DNA of 64,000 bases. Origin: Cheilinus undulatus. Taxonomy: Eukaryota; Chordata; Actinopteri; Labriformes; Labridae. Made by a program: the position numbers and the translations under genes. Position 1 is the stretch's first letter, and every line of letters starts with the position of its first letter. The stretch covers positions 12,646,421 through 12,710,420 of the forward strand of contig NC_054885.1 of assembly GCF_018320785.1 (NCBI RefSeq), given 5' to 3'. Below the pieces are notes generated by a model, which made no database searches, was not told the origin of the DNA, and saw nothing but the letters and a program-made list of their open reading frames with translations. This document shows positions 1 to 29,100 of the stretch, piece by piece.

Positions 1-6
1 CTGCAG

Positions 7-16509
<16,503 letters not shown>

Positions 16510-17601
16510 TGAATCCAGCAACTGAACCGACATTCACACTCGCGCTTGCACTTGCACACAACTATTTGACATTTTGCATACACACAAATACACACATCAG
16601 AACAGAATATCAAATATACACAGACTATACGAAGCAGCCAAGCATCACAAGGACACAAAAAAAAAGCCCCTCGCCACCTCTTCGCCGCCACCGGACTGTT
16701 TGGGGGGCTTTAAGGAGGAAGCACAGCAGGAGGGGGAAAAAAACACACAAAAAAAGTATTTTAAAATGTTTTCAAATGTTTTGAAGAAGCATTTTTATCC
16801 TTCAGTTTTAACAAGCTATGATGTCATTCTTCAGAATGTCTGCTGTGGACAGAATCAACCAATCACACGCAAGCCTGCAAAAACAAAAGAAGGAGACGTG
16901 TGAGGAACAAGGCGGAGAGTGGTTGTCTATCTGTCTGACAAGCTGATTGATTGACGAGTATTCATGCTTCATGTTTAACCACTGTCGTGTATCAGAATGT
17001 GTGCATGTTCGTTGGGTTTGTGTACGAGAGTGAGACTAATTGTGTCTGTGTGAGAGCGTCTGTCTGTGTGTGCGTGTGCGCCCTGTTACGCTGTAAAAAT
17101 GATCAAATGAGCCTGCTCCTGTTTGGTAACTTTTTTTGTCTCTTCCGTTTGTATCAGCGACCACTCTGATCCACTCTGATATTTTATTATTTATTACTAA
17201 GTGATTACTGACCAAGCTGCTATATGCTCCATGGAGAGCCCACACTAATCTTTTCATTGCCCTCCCTTGCAGAAATTTAAGGGGTCAAATTCACTCAAAA
17301 TTCAAGTAATCCAAATGAGCATTAATGCATCCTTTAAGCATTTTTAACGTTCATATTTTTTGCAGAGAAATACTCTTGTCAGTGTATGGAAACTCTTAAG
17401 TGTTTTGACGTTTAAATGCATTTTTTTGCATTTATTTCATGTGAAAGGGATGATCTTCGCAGCCCTAATCTTAAAAATCTAACTCTGTTATGGAGGTGGA
17501 GAGGTCAAAAGGTATGACTTGATTTTAAACAAAATGAGCCATGAAGTGAAGTAGAAGCCAGCTTCTGGATTTTTTTTTTTTGGGTTGTATGTGACATGTA
17601 T

Positions 17602-17607
17602 AATAAA
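17602..17607 (+). terminator. candidate proximal poly(A) signal of smurf1
   Basis: Canonical AATAAA with a T-rich tract about 45 bases downstream. Confidence 0.45.
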
Positions 17608-18017
17608 ATCTCACAAGCCTTTCATACATGTTTCATCATCCATTTCAGCATCTTTTTTTTTTTTTTTTTTTTTTTACTGTATGGCTCTGATTTTTCTCTG
17701 CCTCCGTCTCTTATTCTCCATAGCCTGATTGTTAGAGGAAGTAGTCTTTGTTTGAGACCACCATGAATGAACAAAATTCTCTTTTGCAGTCATTAATTCC
17801 TCCATGGAAGTGAATGAAATCAAAAAATACCTAAATGTTGAGCGATTAATGTGGAAAAAGTTGGGATCTGTTTTAGATTGAGTATCGAAGACTGTTACGC
17901 AGTATCATTTCAATCTGCATTTTATAGGTTCTGAGTTCACTGTGTAATGGATGCAAGAGTATTGTAACTTACTATGTACTAAACATTTATGAAAAAATAC
18001 AATGTAAATAAGATTAT

Positions 18018-18033
18018 ATTAAAAGAAATTAAA
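18018..18033 (+). terminator. candidate distal poly(A) signal of smurf1
   Basis: Two ATTAAA hexamers (18018, 18028) are followed by a T/G-rich stretch at 18047-18065, the usual layout of a cleavage site. Confidence 0.5.
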
Positions 18034-18045
18034 TTGAAAATACAT

Positions 18046-18950
18046 CCCTTGTTTTGTGATTTTTTCCCTCTGTACTTATATAATTATCATGTAAAATGGT
18101 AAATCATATTTGTGTCATCTTTTAATTAGTGTTTAAAGTCCCAGTAAGGTGATAAATAAAAAAAAATTTAGGTTTGTTATATGACATGTTATGAACCACA
18201 AGGCCAAATTTCAGTCATGAAATAAATGTCGAAGTTTATAAAATTAAGCTTTAGAATAATGAAAAAGAGTCGTATCTGTTTTAGGATGTGGTGGGCATGT
18301 TGGTTGAATAAGGTGAAACCACGCCCACTCATGAGAAAGCTGCCTGGCTCTGTCAGAGCAGAGAGACAAAAGTGGGGGATTAAATGTACTGTTTTCTGGT
18401 ACAAATCGCTGTTAGGATGCTTTTAATTACCCGTAGGCCACGAGGGCTGAAAAATTTGGGGAATTTACCTCACATTCAACAAAAACACAGAATGTAACTG
18501 GTGGTTAACTTTCAATGAAGGCTAACAACAGACTATACTGAGATGAACTGACCGTCTGTTTTCATGTTTACTGCAACCTTATGTCTCATTTTTCAGTATT
18601 TTGAAGCTCAATGTTAGAAACTTGGGAGATGTTTTTTTCATGGCTGAAATTTGGCCTATTGGTTTATAACACAGTGACCTGTCATACACCAAACCTAAAA
18701 TACAGATTTTTATCACTTTAAGGGGACTTCAAAGATTATTGGATATCTTTAATTTTATGCCCTTTGAAACAGTGACATTTGCTTACAATTAATACAGCAT
18801 TTGTGACTTAGAAAGTTAGAATTTATTCTTCTATTCTTTATCTTTCACTTCGGCAGCTATATTATGAAGCTTTTTTGCTTGAAAAGCGAAAACATTTTCA
18901 AAAGAGTATCTACTACGTTGAAATATTGTCTATTTTTCTGGTTCGCTACT
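18046..18950. other. smurf1-rnf216 spacer
   Basis: About 900 bases between the two genes, most of it one palindromic MITE (18135-18737). No gene seen. Confidence 0.6.
18135..18737. mobile_element. MITE with ~90-base imperfect inverted ends
   Basis: The left arm (18137-18223, including gtcccagtaaggtgata and ggccaaatttcagtcatgaa) is matched by the reverse complement of the right arm (about 18637-18730). There is no coding content. Flanks do not give a clear target duplication, so the superfamily is unassigned. Confidence 0.7.
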
Positions 18951-18954
18951 TGAA

Positions 18955-19060
18955 GAACTACATTACCCAGAAGGCCACATTCCAACGAACAGCCGTTTGC
19001 ACGCAGCGGAAGGCATCGTACGCGTGATGTCACTTCTCTTCTTGTTTTGGCAGTTTGTTT
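18955..19060 (+). promoter_or_regulatory. rnf216 promoter
   Basis: ACTACATTACCCAGAAGGC (18957-18975) matches the vertebrate ZNF143/SBS promoter consensus at about 16 of 19 positions. An ETS core CGGAAG is at 19007-19012 and a CRE-like TGATGTCAC at 19025-19033. CpG content rises locally and there is no TATA box. It sits just upstream of a transcribed-looking first exon. Confidence 0.6.
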
Positions 19061-19125
19061 CGATATTCACGGATTGTCAGTCCACCAACAAGGCGTTTTG
19101 TACTAGCTATCGACACGAAGCTGCG
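19030..19125 (+). other. rnf216: probable non-coding first exon of rnf216
   Basis: Follows the promoter motifs and ends at a plausible donor (ctgcg|GTATGT). It has no ATG-initiated frame that continues into the coding exons. The exact start is not defined by sequence. Confidence 0.45.
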
Positions 19126-20061
19126 GTATGTAACATTTCTGCAAACGCATTGTACCACCCTAGCTTTTATATTGTATAAATCTATTCCGAAGCATTGTTA
19201 TGGGTCGGAATCCTGACGGAGGAGAGCCAACTGTATAACCTACTAGCCAGCTAGCAAGCCGAGCGAATTATCATTAGCTTAGCAACGAGCAGTGGTTTGT
19301 TCTGTGTGTGTGCGCGGAAATGATCGATTGTTGCTCTGACATGTTTGTTTTAGCCACAGCATATCAGTCATTGAGCTAATACAGCTGCATTAACTCTAAT
19401 GTCACGATCGCGAAGAAATTAGAAGCTATTCAAGAGGTATTTAACACCAGCAGCTCCTCGCAGTGTTAGCATCTGCTCTGTAACATGATGTAAGATTTAC
19501 ACTGTTTTCATGCCAGCTGTGATTACATTTACGGGAAAGCAGGGCTGGGTTAGCGAGTAAAGGTGGCGTCGTTAATATTTCAACCGTGTTATTCAGACTG
19601 GGTCTTGATAACCAACACATCATATCAACTTGAAGGAAGCTAACAAACGTTATTACTTTGTGGCACAATCTCAACTCTGATCGTTATGCTTTGGATGTTT
19701 CCAGCTTCCCCCTCTTCAAGTTCCTCTCTAGATATTAGTGCAGTTAAACTCGCTATATCTAGTTAAACTTATGTTGTTTTGTTATTTTCTGTTTTGATTT
19801 AGTAAAAAACGCTACGTTTATTGGGTTTTGCTTGTTGTAAATTCAGTATTCAAGATGACCAGCAACCCTTCCCATTGGCAAATGTTGTGAGAACCCACAG
19901 TTTTTGAAGTGAAACTATTGTTGGGAATTCCAGGGGAATACCAGCTTTAACTCCTGTTATGTTTTTATTTGTGGGTGTGTTTATTGTGTGTTATAGATGG
20001 TGATAAATGAGCAGTGACTGTGAGTGGGCTGATTCAGGGAGCTGGTAGTTGTAGGTTCAAC
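19126..20061 (+). other. rnf216 intron 1 and end of 5'UTR
   Basis: Candidate acceptors before the start codon are ttatag (ending 19996), gattcag and ttgtag. No other gene. Use of the first acceptor would place a 6-codon upstream frame (19997-20017) in the 5'UTR. Confidence 0.5.
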
Positions 20062-20128
20062 ATGGCAGATGGAGGCAGCGATGACGAGGTCATTCATCTG
20101 GCGAGCTTCAATGTCCACCGCAGTCAAG
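20062..20128 (+). CDS. rnf216: rnf216 first coding exon
   Basis: Encodes [20 protein letters not shown] and SQ. The EVIHL core and position match human RNF216. Donor GTGAGA; Gly split G|GC. Confidence 0.9.
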
Positions 20129-23100
20129 GTGAGACACAACTTTATACCATTCAAAGTTAGTTGTTATACTTCTCAGCTAAAAAAGCAACAATGGAGTCAT
20201 ACTTTTTCAGGCAACAACAGAAAATCAAGGTCTTGTGTGTCATTGTCATTGAGATGAGAGAAACCTCATTATTTATTTTTTTTTGCAACAACTGAAATTC
20301 CAAAGAAGTTGCGAAAAAGAATGCAATGATTTGAAAATCTCATGAGCACATGTTTTATTCACAGTAAAACATAAACAACACACCAGATGTTTAAACCAAG
20401 CCATTTTACCATTTCATGGAAAGTATTAGCTCTATTTGAATTTTAACAGCAGCAGCACATCTCAAAACAGTAGGTATGGGGCAACAAAAGGCTGGAAAAG
20501 TAAACAAAAACAGCTGGAGGAGCATTTTGAAGCTAATTAGGTTAATTGGCAACAGGTCAGTAATGTGACTGGCAGGGTATAAAAAAACATTTTAGAGGGG
20601 CAGGGGCTCACTAATCAGTGAAAAACCTGTGTCTAAACATCATGGAACAATATCAGAAAGATGTCCCTCAATATAAGATGATGAATATCCCAACATAAAC
20701 AGCACTCATTCCCAAAGTCTGGGTCGGGACCTACATGTGGGTCACGGGAGATTGCTTTTTGGTCTTGTATAAGTCTTCAGAATTTCTTCTCTACAGTATT
20801 TAAAGGGACATTTGTGTCTGCAGTGCACATTCTAGCCACCATAATAAAACACTAAACATGCCTCTACCAGTCTTGGATGGCGTAAGACTGAAAGTCACAC
20901 TTCATGATGCTTGGTTGATAAGAAAACAAACCAATTGTTCCAGACTGGACAGCCACTGGAGTCCCAAGGAGCTGAGCATTCAAAGAAAGCCTATGTGACA
21001 GAGGTAAAGTGGCATTTTCCAGCCTTATAAAACAAAAAGCGCCAGGTCTGGGTCAGATTGAGTCCAGAATTAACATCATCAAGGCTAGCACTGGCCATAA
21101 GCTCAAATAACCAGCCAAGAGCAGTGCAGAGGGCAACTTGATAAGCAACAACACACAGGAAACACAGTTGTTAGGTCCTGATGGCTTTTACCTGCTAAAA
21201 AGTGGGTCGTCAGAAAAAAAGTTTTGGAAACACTGATCTACATAACATTATATCATCAAGAGATTCAGAGAATCTGGAGAAATCTCTCTGGAAAAAGCAG
21301 GATTCACTGCATAGAGTCAGGAACACTTCCAGAAATCAATATCTGTCAACACAGCTGCCTGTGCCATCCACAAATGCAATTTAAAGCTGTGTCATGTGAA
21401 GAAGAGAAGCCAAATGTGAACACTGATTTCTCTGGGGCAAAGCTCATTTAAAATGGATTGTGGCAAAATGGAAAATAGTTCTGCAGTCAGATTAATCAAA
21501 ATTTGAAATTCATGTAGGAAACCACAAATCCCTTCTACTGTGGAGTAAAGCGGAGAGAAACTGTCTAGCTTATTAGTGCACAGTTCTAAAGCCTGCATCT
21601 TTGATGGTATGGGGTTGCATTAGTTCCCATGGCATGGGCAGCTTACACATCTGGAAAGTTACTACCAATGCTGAAAAGTGTATTGAAGTTTTAGAGCAAC
21701 ATATGCACCCATCCAGACAACGTCTCCCTCAGGGAAGGCCTTGCATATTTAGCAAGACAATGCTGAACCACATACCACATCCATCACAACAGCATTGCTT
21801 CACAGTAGAAGAGTCCGGGCCCTGAACTGGCCAACCTGCAGGCCAGACCTTTCACCAACAGAAAAAAAATGGCAGTTGATAAAATTAAATATCTGGCAAA
21901 GAAGACCCAGGATTGTTGAGCAGATGCAGTCCTACGTCAAATAAGGGATGGGACGACATTCCTCTCCTAGAACTCCAGCAACTGGTCTCCTCACTTCCCA
22001 GATGTGTACAGAGTGTTGGTAAAAGAGGGCACTACACAATGGTTAAAATGGTCCTGTCCTTACTTTTTTGAGATGTTTTGCTGCCTTCAAATTCAAAATT
22101 AGGTAGTATTTTTCATGAAATGGGGAAATGTCTCAGTATCAACATCTGGTATGTTGTTTATGTTTTTACTGTGAATGAAATATGGGTTTGAGACTTTTTG
22201 TAATTTGGGTTGTAGTTTCTCAGTTGCTACTATTAATGGCCAATAGCTGCCATGAACCTGACAGATGTGAATAAAAACATGCCCTAATTTTGTTTACATA
22301 GGAGATGTAAATCAACACTGTCATAACAGTGCCATATTTTCTATATTTCTAGAATTTTAAATTTGCTGATATCACGTATTTAGCTACAGACATTAGTCTA
22401 GAGGCCTATCTATGACATGAGCCAGTTTCATATCCCTGCTCAACAAAATTTGATCATAGCAGAGCAGCTACACTGGTAAGCAAAGAGAATATGAAACAAA
22501 TCTGTGTTAACCAAAATAAGACATGGACACCCCCACATCTCCATAGGTGTTGGATCTAAAACTAAGCATTCACACCAGGAAGCTCCCAAAAAGTGATGTT
22601 TCAAGCCAATATATTCTTCCTCAGACTGTCCAAGACTTATGTCAATCTGAAAAAGGGCATGTTGGATCAAAACATCACTTTATTTAAACATTTTTTTAAA
22701 GGGGCACTTAGAGAGCTTTAAAAGAGCTTCCTGATCCAGACTGTTGAACATCTGGAAAAATTGGTCAATTTTTTACTACTAAGTAAATAGCAGGCCCCTA
22801 CTCTTTATAGCAGTGGTTCTCAACTGGTGGGTCAGGACCAATAGTGGGTCGCAGAGCAGTTTTCAGGCTTCAGTTTCAGTTTTCAGTGGGTCGTGACCAG
22901 GTGTCTGAAAAAAAAAGGTGGCAAAACTCCTGAAGTCCTTATTGGACATGCATCTATACCTTTTATTATCTCCGCCAAGGAGGTTATGTGTTCAGCAGGG
23001 TTGTTTTTGTTAGTTAGTTAGTTTGTTTGTTAGCAACATAACTCAAAAAGTTATGGACGGATTTTGATGAAATTTTCAGGAAATGTCAGAAATGGCATAA

Positions 23101-26100
23101 GGAAGAACTGACTGATTGGGAACGAGGGTATGAAATTTGTCAGTGTTGTCCCTTTTCTCTTTTTATATCAGGTGTTTTGGTCCAATCATGTTCCAAACTG
23201 CAACATATTCAATTGACTAAATATGTGTTGTTGAAAATTTGGAAACTTGGGTAGCGATCTGTAGTGGTGGGCCCTTAGGCCGGACTAGTTGAGAACCACT
23301 GCTTTATCGTATATTTACAAAGATCCAACATGAATACACTATGAGCACAGCATTTGATAACGCTGAGTAAACAGTGCCAGGGAAAACCTTGAGTACTGGG
23401 TTCATTATGCAATTTGAGATTTCATAATTTACAAAATGTACTGCATGATTTTATTTAATGAAGTAGTCTTTTTAGAAGAGATATTTTTGGGGGTTTATAG
23501 CCTTTCAAAACAAGATTTCCTTTTTCATTTACCTGCTTGCAGCATCCAAAAAACTGCAATTTAGGATTGGATTAACTGAATCACAGGCAACATCATCAGC
23601 TGGTCTAATTTAAGCTTGGTTCTCAAAGCTGCCATTATCCCTAATGACACCCTAAACCATTCCAAATGCATCTTGAGTCTTTGGTCTTAGCTGAACTCAA
23701 GCCAAAAATATCCCCACATCATTTTTAACATTTCTGTGTTGGTGCAGGCTCTTGTGACAAGAAGAGGTTGCTCATCACCATTTCTGATGATTCTGATGAG
23801 GAGCCTGTGACTCTGGTACCCAGCAGCCCTGTTTTAGTCCCGGACGATGCCGATGACGACGATGTCAGCATCCTGGAGGTAAAATATACACAGTTTTCTA
23901 GTCTGTAATATGCTTTTCTACGTGACTCCTGTTACTTTGTGCACATAACTGTAAAATGTATATTTTTAAATGTCTTAGTAAAGGTAGGAAACATAAGCTT
24001 CCAAGTGAGAAAACAAGTTTAATCTTTGTTTCTATTATTTTTGAATGTTGTTTTTTTTCTCTTGCAGCTTCTAACTCCGGCACGCAGACATGTGATTCGT
24101 CCTGCAGCGAAATGGGGCGAGGGTGCACACAAAACACTTCATGATACCGGTCATAGTAGCGCAGCATCTGGGGCTCCCACAGGAGACCCTGGTTCTGCCC
24201 CCTCTACCTCCAGGGATGCCAAGGCAGCCTCCACCATCCCAGTAAGGCCAACCATACGATCGCCAGTGCAGCCGAGCACTTCTGCACACTTACAGCCGCA
24301 GCCGAGCTCTCCATCACACACACTATCTCAGCCAAAAGTTAATACAAACTATTCGCAGGACGGTACATCAACACATGCAAAATCAGAGCTCCATGCAGTT
24401 TTTTCTTCTGTTCAAACCCCGTCTACCTCGACACATGCCAAGGCCAGCCCCAGTTCATCCAGAGCACCCACACAAGAACTTCCCTGCACATCCAGACTCG
24501 TACAGCCACATGCTGGCCCTTCAACACACTTAAAGGTGGAGCCCCAGGCAGGAACCTCTGCCTGTGCCTCACACTCTTCTGATGTGTTGAGTTTTCCTGC
24601 ACAGACTCAAGAAAAGGCTGGTACAAGTGCTCATTTTCAAGACAATCCTCAGGCTAGCACTTCTTCTGCACAGTCCTACACACAGACGCAGCCCCAGCCC
24701 GGTACATCAACGCAGATCACAACTGCAGCCCCTCATCAGCACCAAGCCATCAAGGTGAAGGGGGTGAAACTCGTCATTCTTCCCCAGCAGCCCAGCATCC
24801 AAGCCTCTGCTCTGATAACCCAGCCCCAGCTGCAGATCAAACACCCTGTGCCCTTCAATCGTGTGGGGAACCTCATCCAGATCGAACCTCAGCCCCTCGC
24901 TCAGTCTCCAACCCAGACCCCAGTCCAGGCCGTTCAGCCCCTTCAGGTGATCCCGGTTATCCCCCCTGCCGTGCTTGTAGCCACAGCACCAGAGAGACTA
25001 GGACCTCCAGAGGCAGGGCACCGCATCATCCTGGGGAGCCAGGCGCCTGGTGAGGCTGTTCCAAACCCTCTGCCAAATTCTGCTGGCTCAAGCGTGGCTC
25101 CACCAGCACCTGGCATTAATATCAGAGTGGAGTCGAACCCTCCTGTCCCTCCAGCTCCTGCAGCTTCAGTCCCCGACAACGGGGGAGAGGCTCGTCTCGT
25201 TCTGGTTCCAGCTCCAGACCAAGAACAGGTCAATCCAGCTCCTGGACAGGTCGCTGTGCCTCCTGTACCTGAGGAGATTCCCCGAATAGAGGATGCAAGG
25301 CCTGGCCCCTCTGCGCCACGAGAGAGAGCGGAGCAGCAGCCCCACGTCAGAGCCCTCATCACTGGTGTTGTGAGTGTCACATTAACAGCTGAATCACCCT
25401 TTTCTCTTCTATTAAGAGCCTTTTTGCACATGCTTTGAAAACTTCTGAAAGCTATACAGCAGTTTCACAAAGATTTGAGGAAATTTGGGGTATTTTTGTG
25501 CATATGTAAAATGACAGAAAGCAATTAGTTAATTTTAATCATGCTTTAAGTTTGCATCTTACCTCCTCCGCCCCTGCAACCTTCAGTCTTCTCATCTCTT
25601 TTTTCCCCCATTACAGTTGGATCTCCTACCAGATGTCCAAGAAGCCTATGTAGCAGAACTGATCCAAAAGAATAATGTGAAAGACTTGAATGTGTAAGAA
25701 ATATACATCTTAATTTTATCAAGTCAGAGTTTGTCATGGGATTTTACTGAGAGTTTCATGGTGAAGATGTATATAAAGAGTCATGCTGCAGCATTTAGTT
25801 CAGTTGCTTAAACACTCTTTCAATATGTATGCAATTTCTTTGTCTGGAATTAAAGTCTCAAAGTAGTTCTCTTCAGGTTGTGCAAACTTTTGAACTTGTA
25901 TTTCCTCCTCTACTTTCTTTGTAGTATCTGTAACCTGCTGTTGGAGAACCCAGACTATCCTAGAAGGGAGACTGCAGCAGCCACAGCAGCTCCCACCAGC
26001 ATCCTACTGGAGTCTGGAGACACCCAGACAGAGGTAAAAGATTGATGACTACACACTGAACTTGAATTTACCTTAGTCTGGAAACTCATCAGAAGATATT

Positions 26101-29100
26101 TCAAAAGTAGACCTTTAATGCCTCGCCTCTTTGAGGACGATTGTTTAACTTTTTCTTCTTTTTATGATTCCATAATAGCCTTTTCCCCTCAATTTTCCTT
26201 TTATTATTTTGCATCTTTTTGGGCTTTTCTCAGGTGACGGAGGACCTCTTTGACTATGCCAACCTGGGCACAGTGGGACCTGTGGCTGTGATGCAGGCTG
26301 CCGACTTGCTTATGGCAGATTTCCGGATGCTCAGCTGTCAGGACATCAAATGGGCCCTCAACTCTCTCAAGGGACACTATGCAATCACACGCAAGGTATC
26401 TGTCATTTTGTAGTCCATTGTGAATTTTAGTAATGCAAGCTAGAGGCTGCTGGATTCCAGTTTACCCCTGTACAGGAAGTGCCAGATCAGCCCTCTGTCT
26501 CGAGGGGTCTGAATTATCAATAGCTCACTATGGTGATCTAGTCAGGATCAGATGTTTATTTAAGGTAGTGGCAAGCAGACACGCCCAGGTTCTTACTACC
26601 TTCACACTGACTTCTGCTTTGCTTGTGCTGATACATCACCTGATTGAAAGCCAGGAACTAAATTCTGTTAGCAGCTGTGCCCATTCACTGTAGCACCTCT
26701 ATAATGATCTATGCTCTTGGTATAGTTGCTAGGTAAGTTTTTAAGTTTCTGGGAATAATGGTTGTAATGGCCTGTTGGCTTGAAAAGGCGTTAGGAACTA
26801 GTTACAAATATAAAGCTTCTTGTTAAGAATTAGGTTTCTTATTATTAGCGTTCAATAAAAAGGCGTATTGAAGTGCTTTGTGAGATATTCTAGTAATCTT
26901 TTAAGATTAACTTGGCAAACAGACATTAACCAATGAAGAACAGAGAGCCTAAGGTGTTCCACAAGGCACCCACCTGGATCCTCCCTGTGGCTTTCTAGAG
27001 CAGTGGCAGTACTTCATAAGTGATAAAGAAATCACACGCAACCCGACTATTGGTGCAAATTTAGAGACATCTTTGACCCCAGCAATCTTGCTGCCAAAAC
27101 AGAAATAAGTCTGGTTATAAGGCCAGATATTTTTAGGAACTTTTTTTCTTATTTTCCACAATATTACTCCGTCTTTCTTTTAAAAATGTTTTTTGTCCTT
27201 ACCCTGCCAGGCCTTATGTGAAGCTCTGAAGAAGTGGCAGGAATCAGGTGACCCCTCAGGGAAGAGACGACGGAGCAGAGCCTCCTCTGAGCGCTGCTAC
27301 ATCGATTTCCATTTCGAGCATGGTGAGGAACTGTGTGCTTACACCTCACGATGTTACCTTTGCACTCTTCTGTATGAAAGTTACAAGTACTTTTAGCATG
27401 GCAGGGCTCTTTTCCTACAAGTTTTGTAAGTTTGACCACTTATGTATCATGGTGTATTTCTATCATCAGGTCCTTTGTAACTGAGATATTGATGAAACAC
27501 TCTGCCTTAGTTGAGCTGCCTTAAGCCTTTTCCTTGTGTGCTTGTTGTCTGTATCCCTCTCTTGTGCATGTCCTATTTTGACTTCATCTTGTATTCCATT
27601 TTGCTCTGACTTCCCCTTAAAAAAGACTTAAACCTCAGGTTAGATAAAGGTTAACTACAAGATATTGTGGAATTGTTAAAAATGTTTCTCAAGCTGTCAC
27701 ATTCACTCAGTTTCTTCTGTCCATCAGGCTCAGTGAAATTCGACAAGAGGATGTATTTCTTGGAAAACGACCGTCGCTACTGCAGGACATACACTAATCT
27801 GGACGCTTCTGTGCACAAGGAGCTCTCGTTCTATCAGCAGAAAGCCAAGGAATGGGCGGAGGTACGCACACAGAAGAAGAGGAGTGTGGTTTTCACTTAA
27901 ACGTATCAAACCGGATTTATACTGCGTCAAATTTTAGTGGCCTACACCGTCAGTAGAACTGCATACTTGTATGTTGGTGTGTCGGCAAATCTCCACCTCT
28001 GTGCTAGCTGGCAGAGTGATTTCTGTGATAGTTCAGTCCGGCCCGTGTACCACTTATACCCGGCCAGCAAAATCATGTCATTTTCATTTTTATAATAACT
28101 GGCCTGCTGGTATGAAGTCTGCAGGTTTCCTCCAGTTTAGAAATGTAAACCTTACCTTTATGATTTAAAATATCCTTATTAAGTCATAAATTTGAGAAAA
28201 AGAAAAAATAGATAAAAGTCAGGCATGTGGGAAGAGAAACTAATTTTAACTAGTTTTCTTTACATATTTTCAATTTTACAATTACAACGTTAACTTGTGA
28301 TTTTGACTTTTTTAATATTTTTTCCTTTTAGATTCACAATTGTAAATTTTATGTCATATTTTGACCTTTTAAACTCCTAAATTTGACTTTTTTAAAAAAT
28401 ATATTTGCCTTTTAATGCCTTTACTGATAAAGGAGGACAGTGGATAGAATCTGAAACAGGGATGGGAGAGCGGGGGAGAGACATACGGGGAGATACCACA
28501 GGCAGGACTCGAACTCAGTCTGTCTGCATACATGGGGCACGTCTTAAACCACCAGGCCATCTATGCCCCTAACTTTAACTTGTAAGCCCATATTTTGACC
28601 CATTAGACTTACAATTGAAGATTTCAACCTCATATTTTGACCTTTTAAAGTAATGATTCTGACTTTCTTCTCATAATTTTGACCTTTAAAACTTATGAGT
28701 TTGAATTTAATCTCGTATTTTGACCTTCAAAACGCATGATTTGGAATTTAATTTCATAATATGACCTTTTGGACTAAAAAGTTTGACTTTTTATCCCAGA
28801 TTTTGAGCTTTTAAACTCTATTTTGACTGTTTAATCTCAAAATCATTGACATCAGTGCTAAATGTTTCCCCCATAATTCATTGCTGTTAAAAATGAAGTT
28901 GACAGTTTATGGTTAAATGTTCACCCTGTTAGGCTCTCAGGTTAGACCTAAATTCAGAATCTGGCCCCTGTTGTAATTGAGTTTGACACCCCTGCTGTAG
29001 ATTGATCACCAGGCTTTTGCTCTAGTTGTTTTGACTAATAGTTGCATTTCTTACATTAGGCTAGAACATTCAGTGTATACTGGAGCATAGATTTCAAGCA

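Larger units (their letters stand above)
16510..18045 (+). other. smurf1: smurf1 3'UTR
   Basis: AT-rich with long T-runs (17651-17675) and a tg-rich stretch near 17040-17080. A Pumilio-type element TGTAAATA is at 18003-18010. The end is inferred from ATTAAA signals followed by GT-rich sequence; an earlier AATAAA at 17602 could give a shorter form. Confidence 0.6.
20129..23747 (+). other. rnf216 intron
   Basis: Mostly transposons: a Tc1 copy with a nested hAT MITE (20286-22212) and a second hAT MITE (22811-23301). The remaining sequence shows nothing gene-like. Confidence 0.7.

Noticed and set aside
24943..25431. 162-codon minus-strand frame
   Set aside because: Antisense shadow of the Pro-rich rnf216 exon; no start context or homology.
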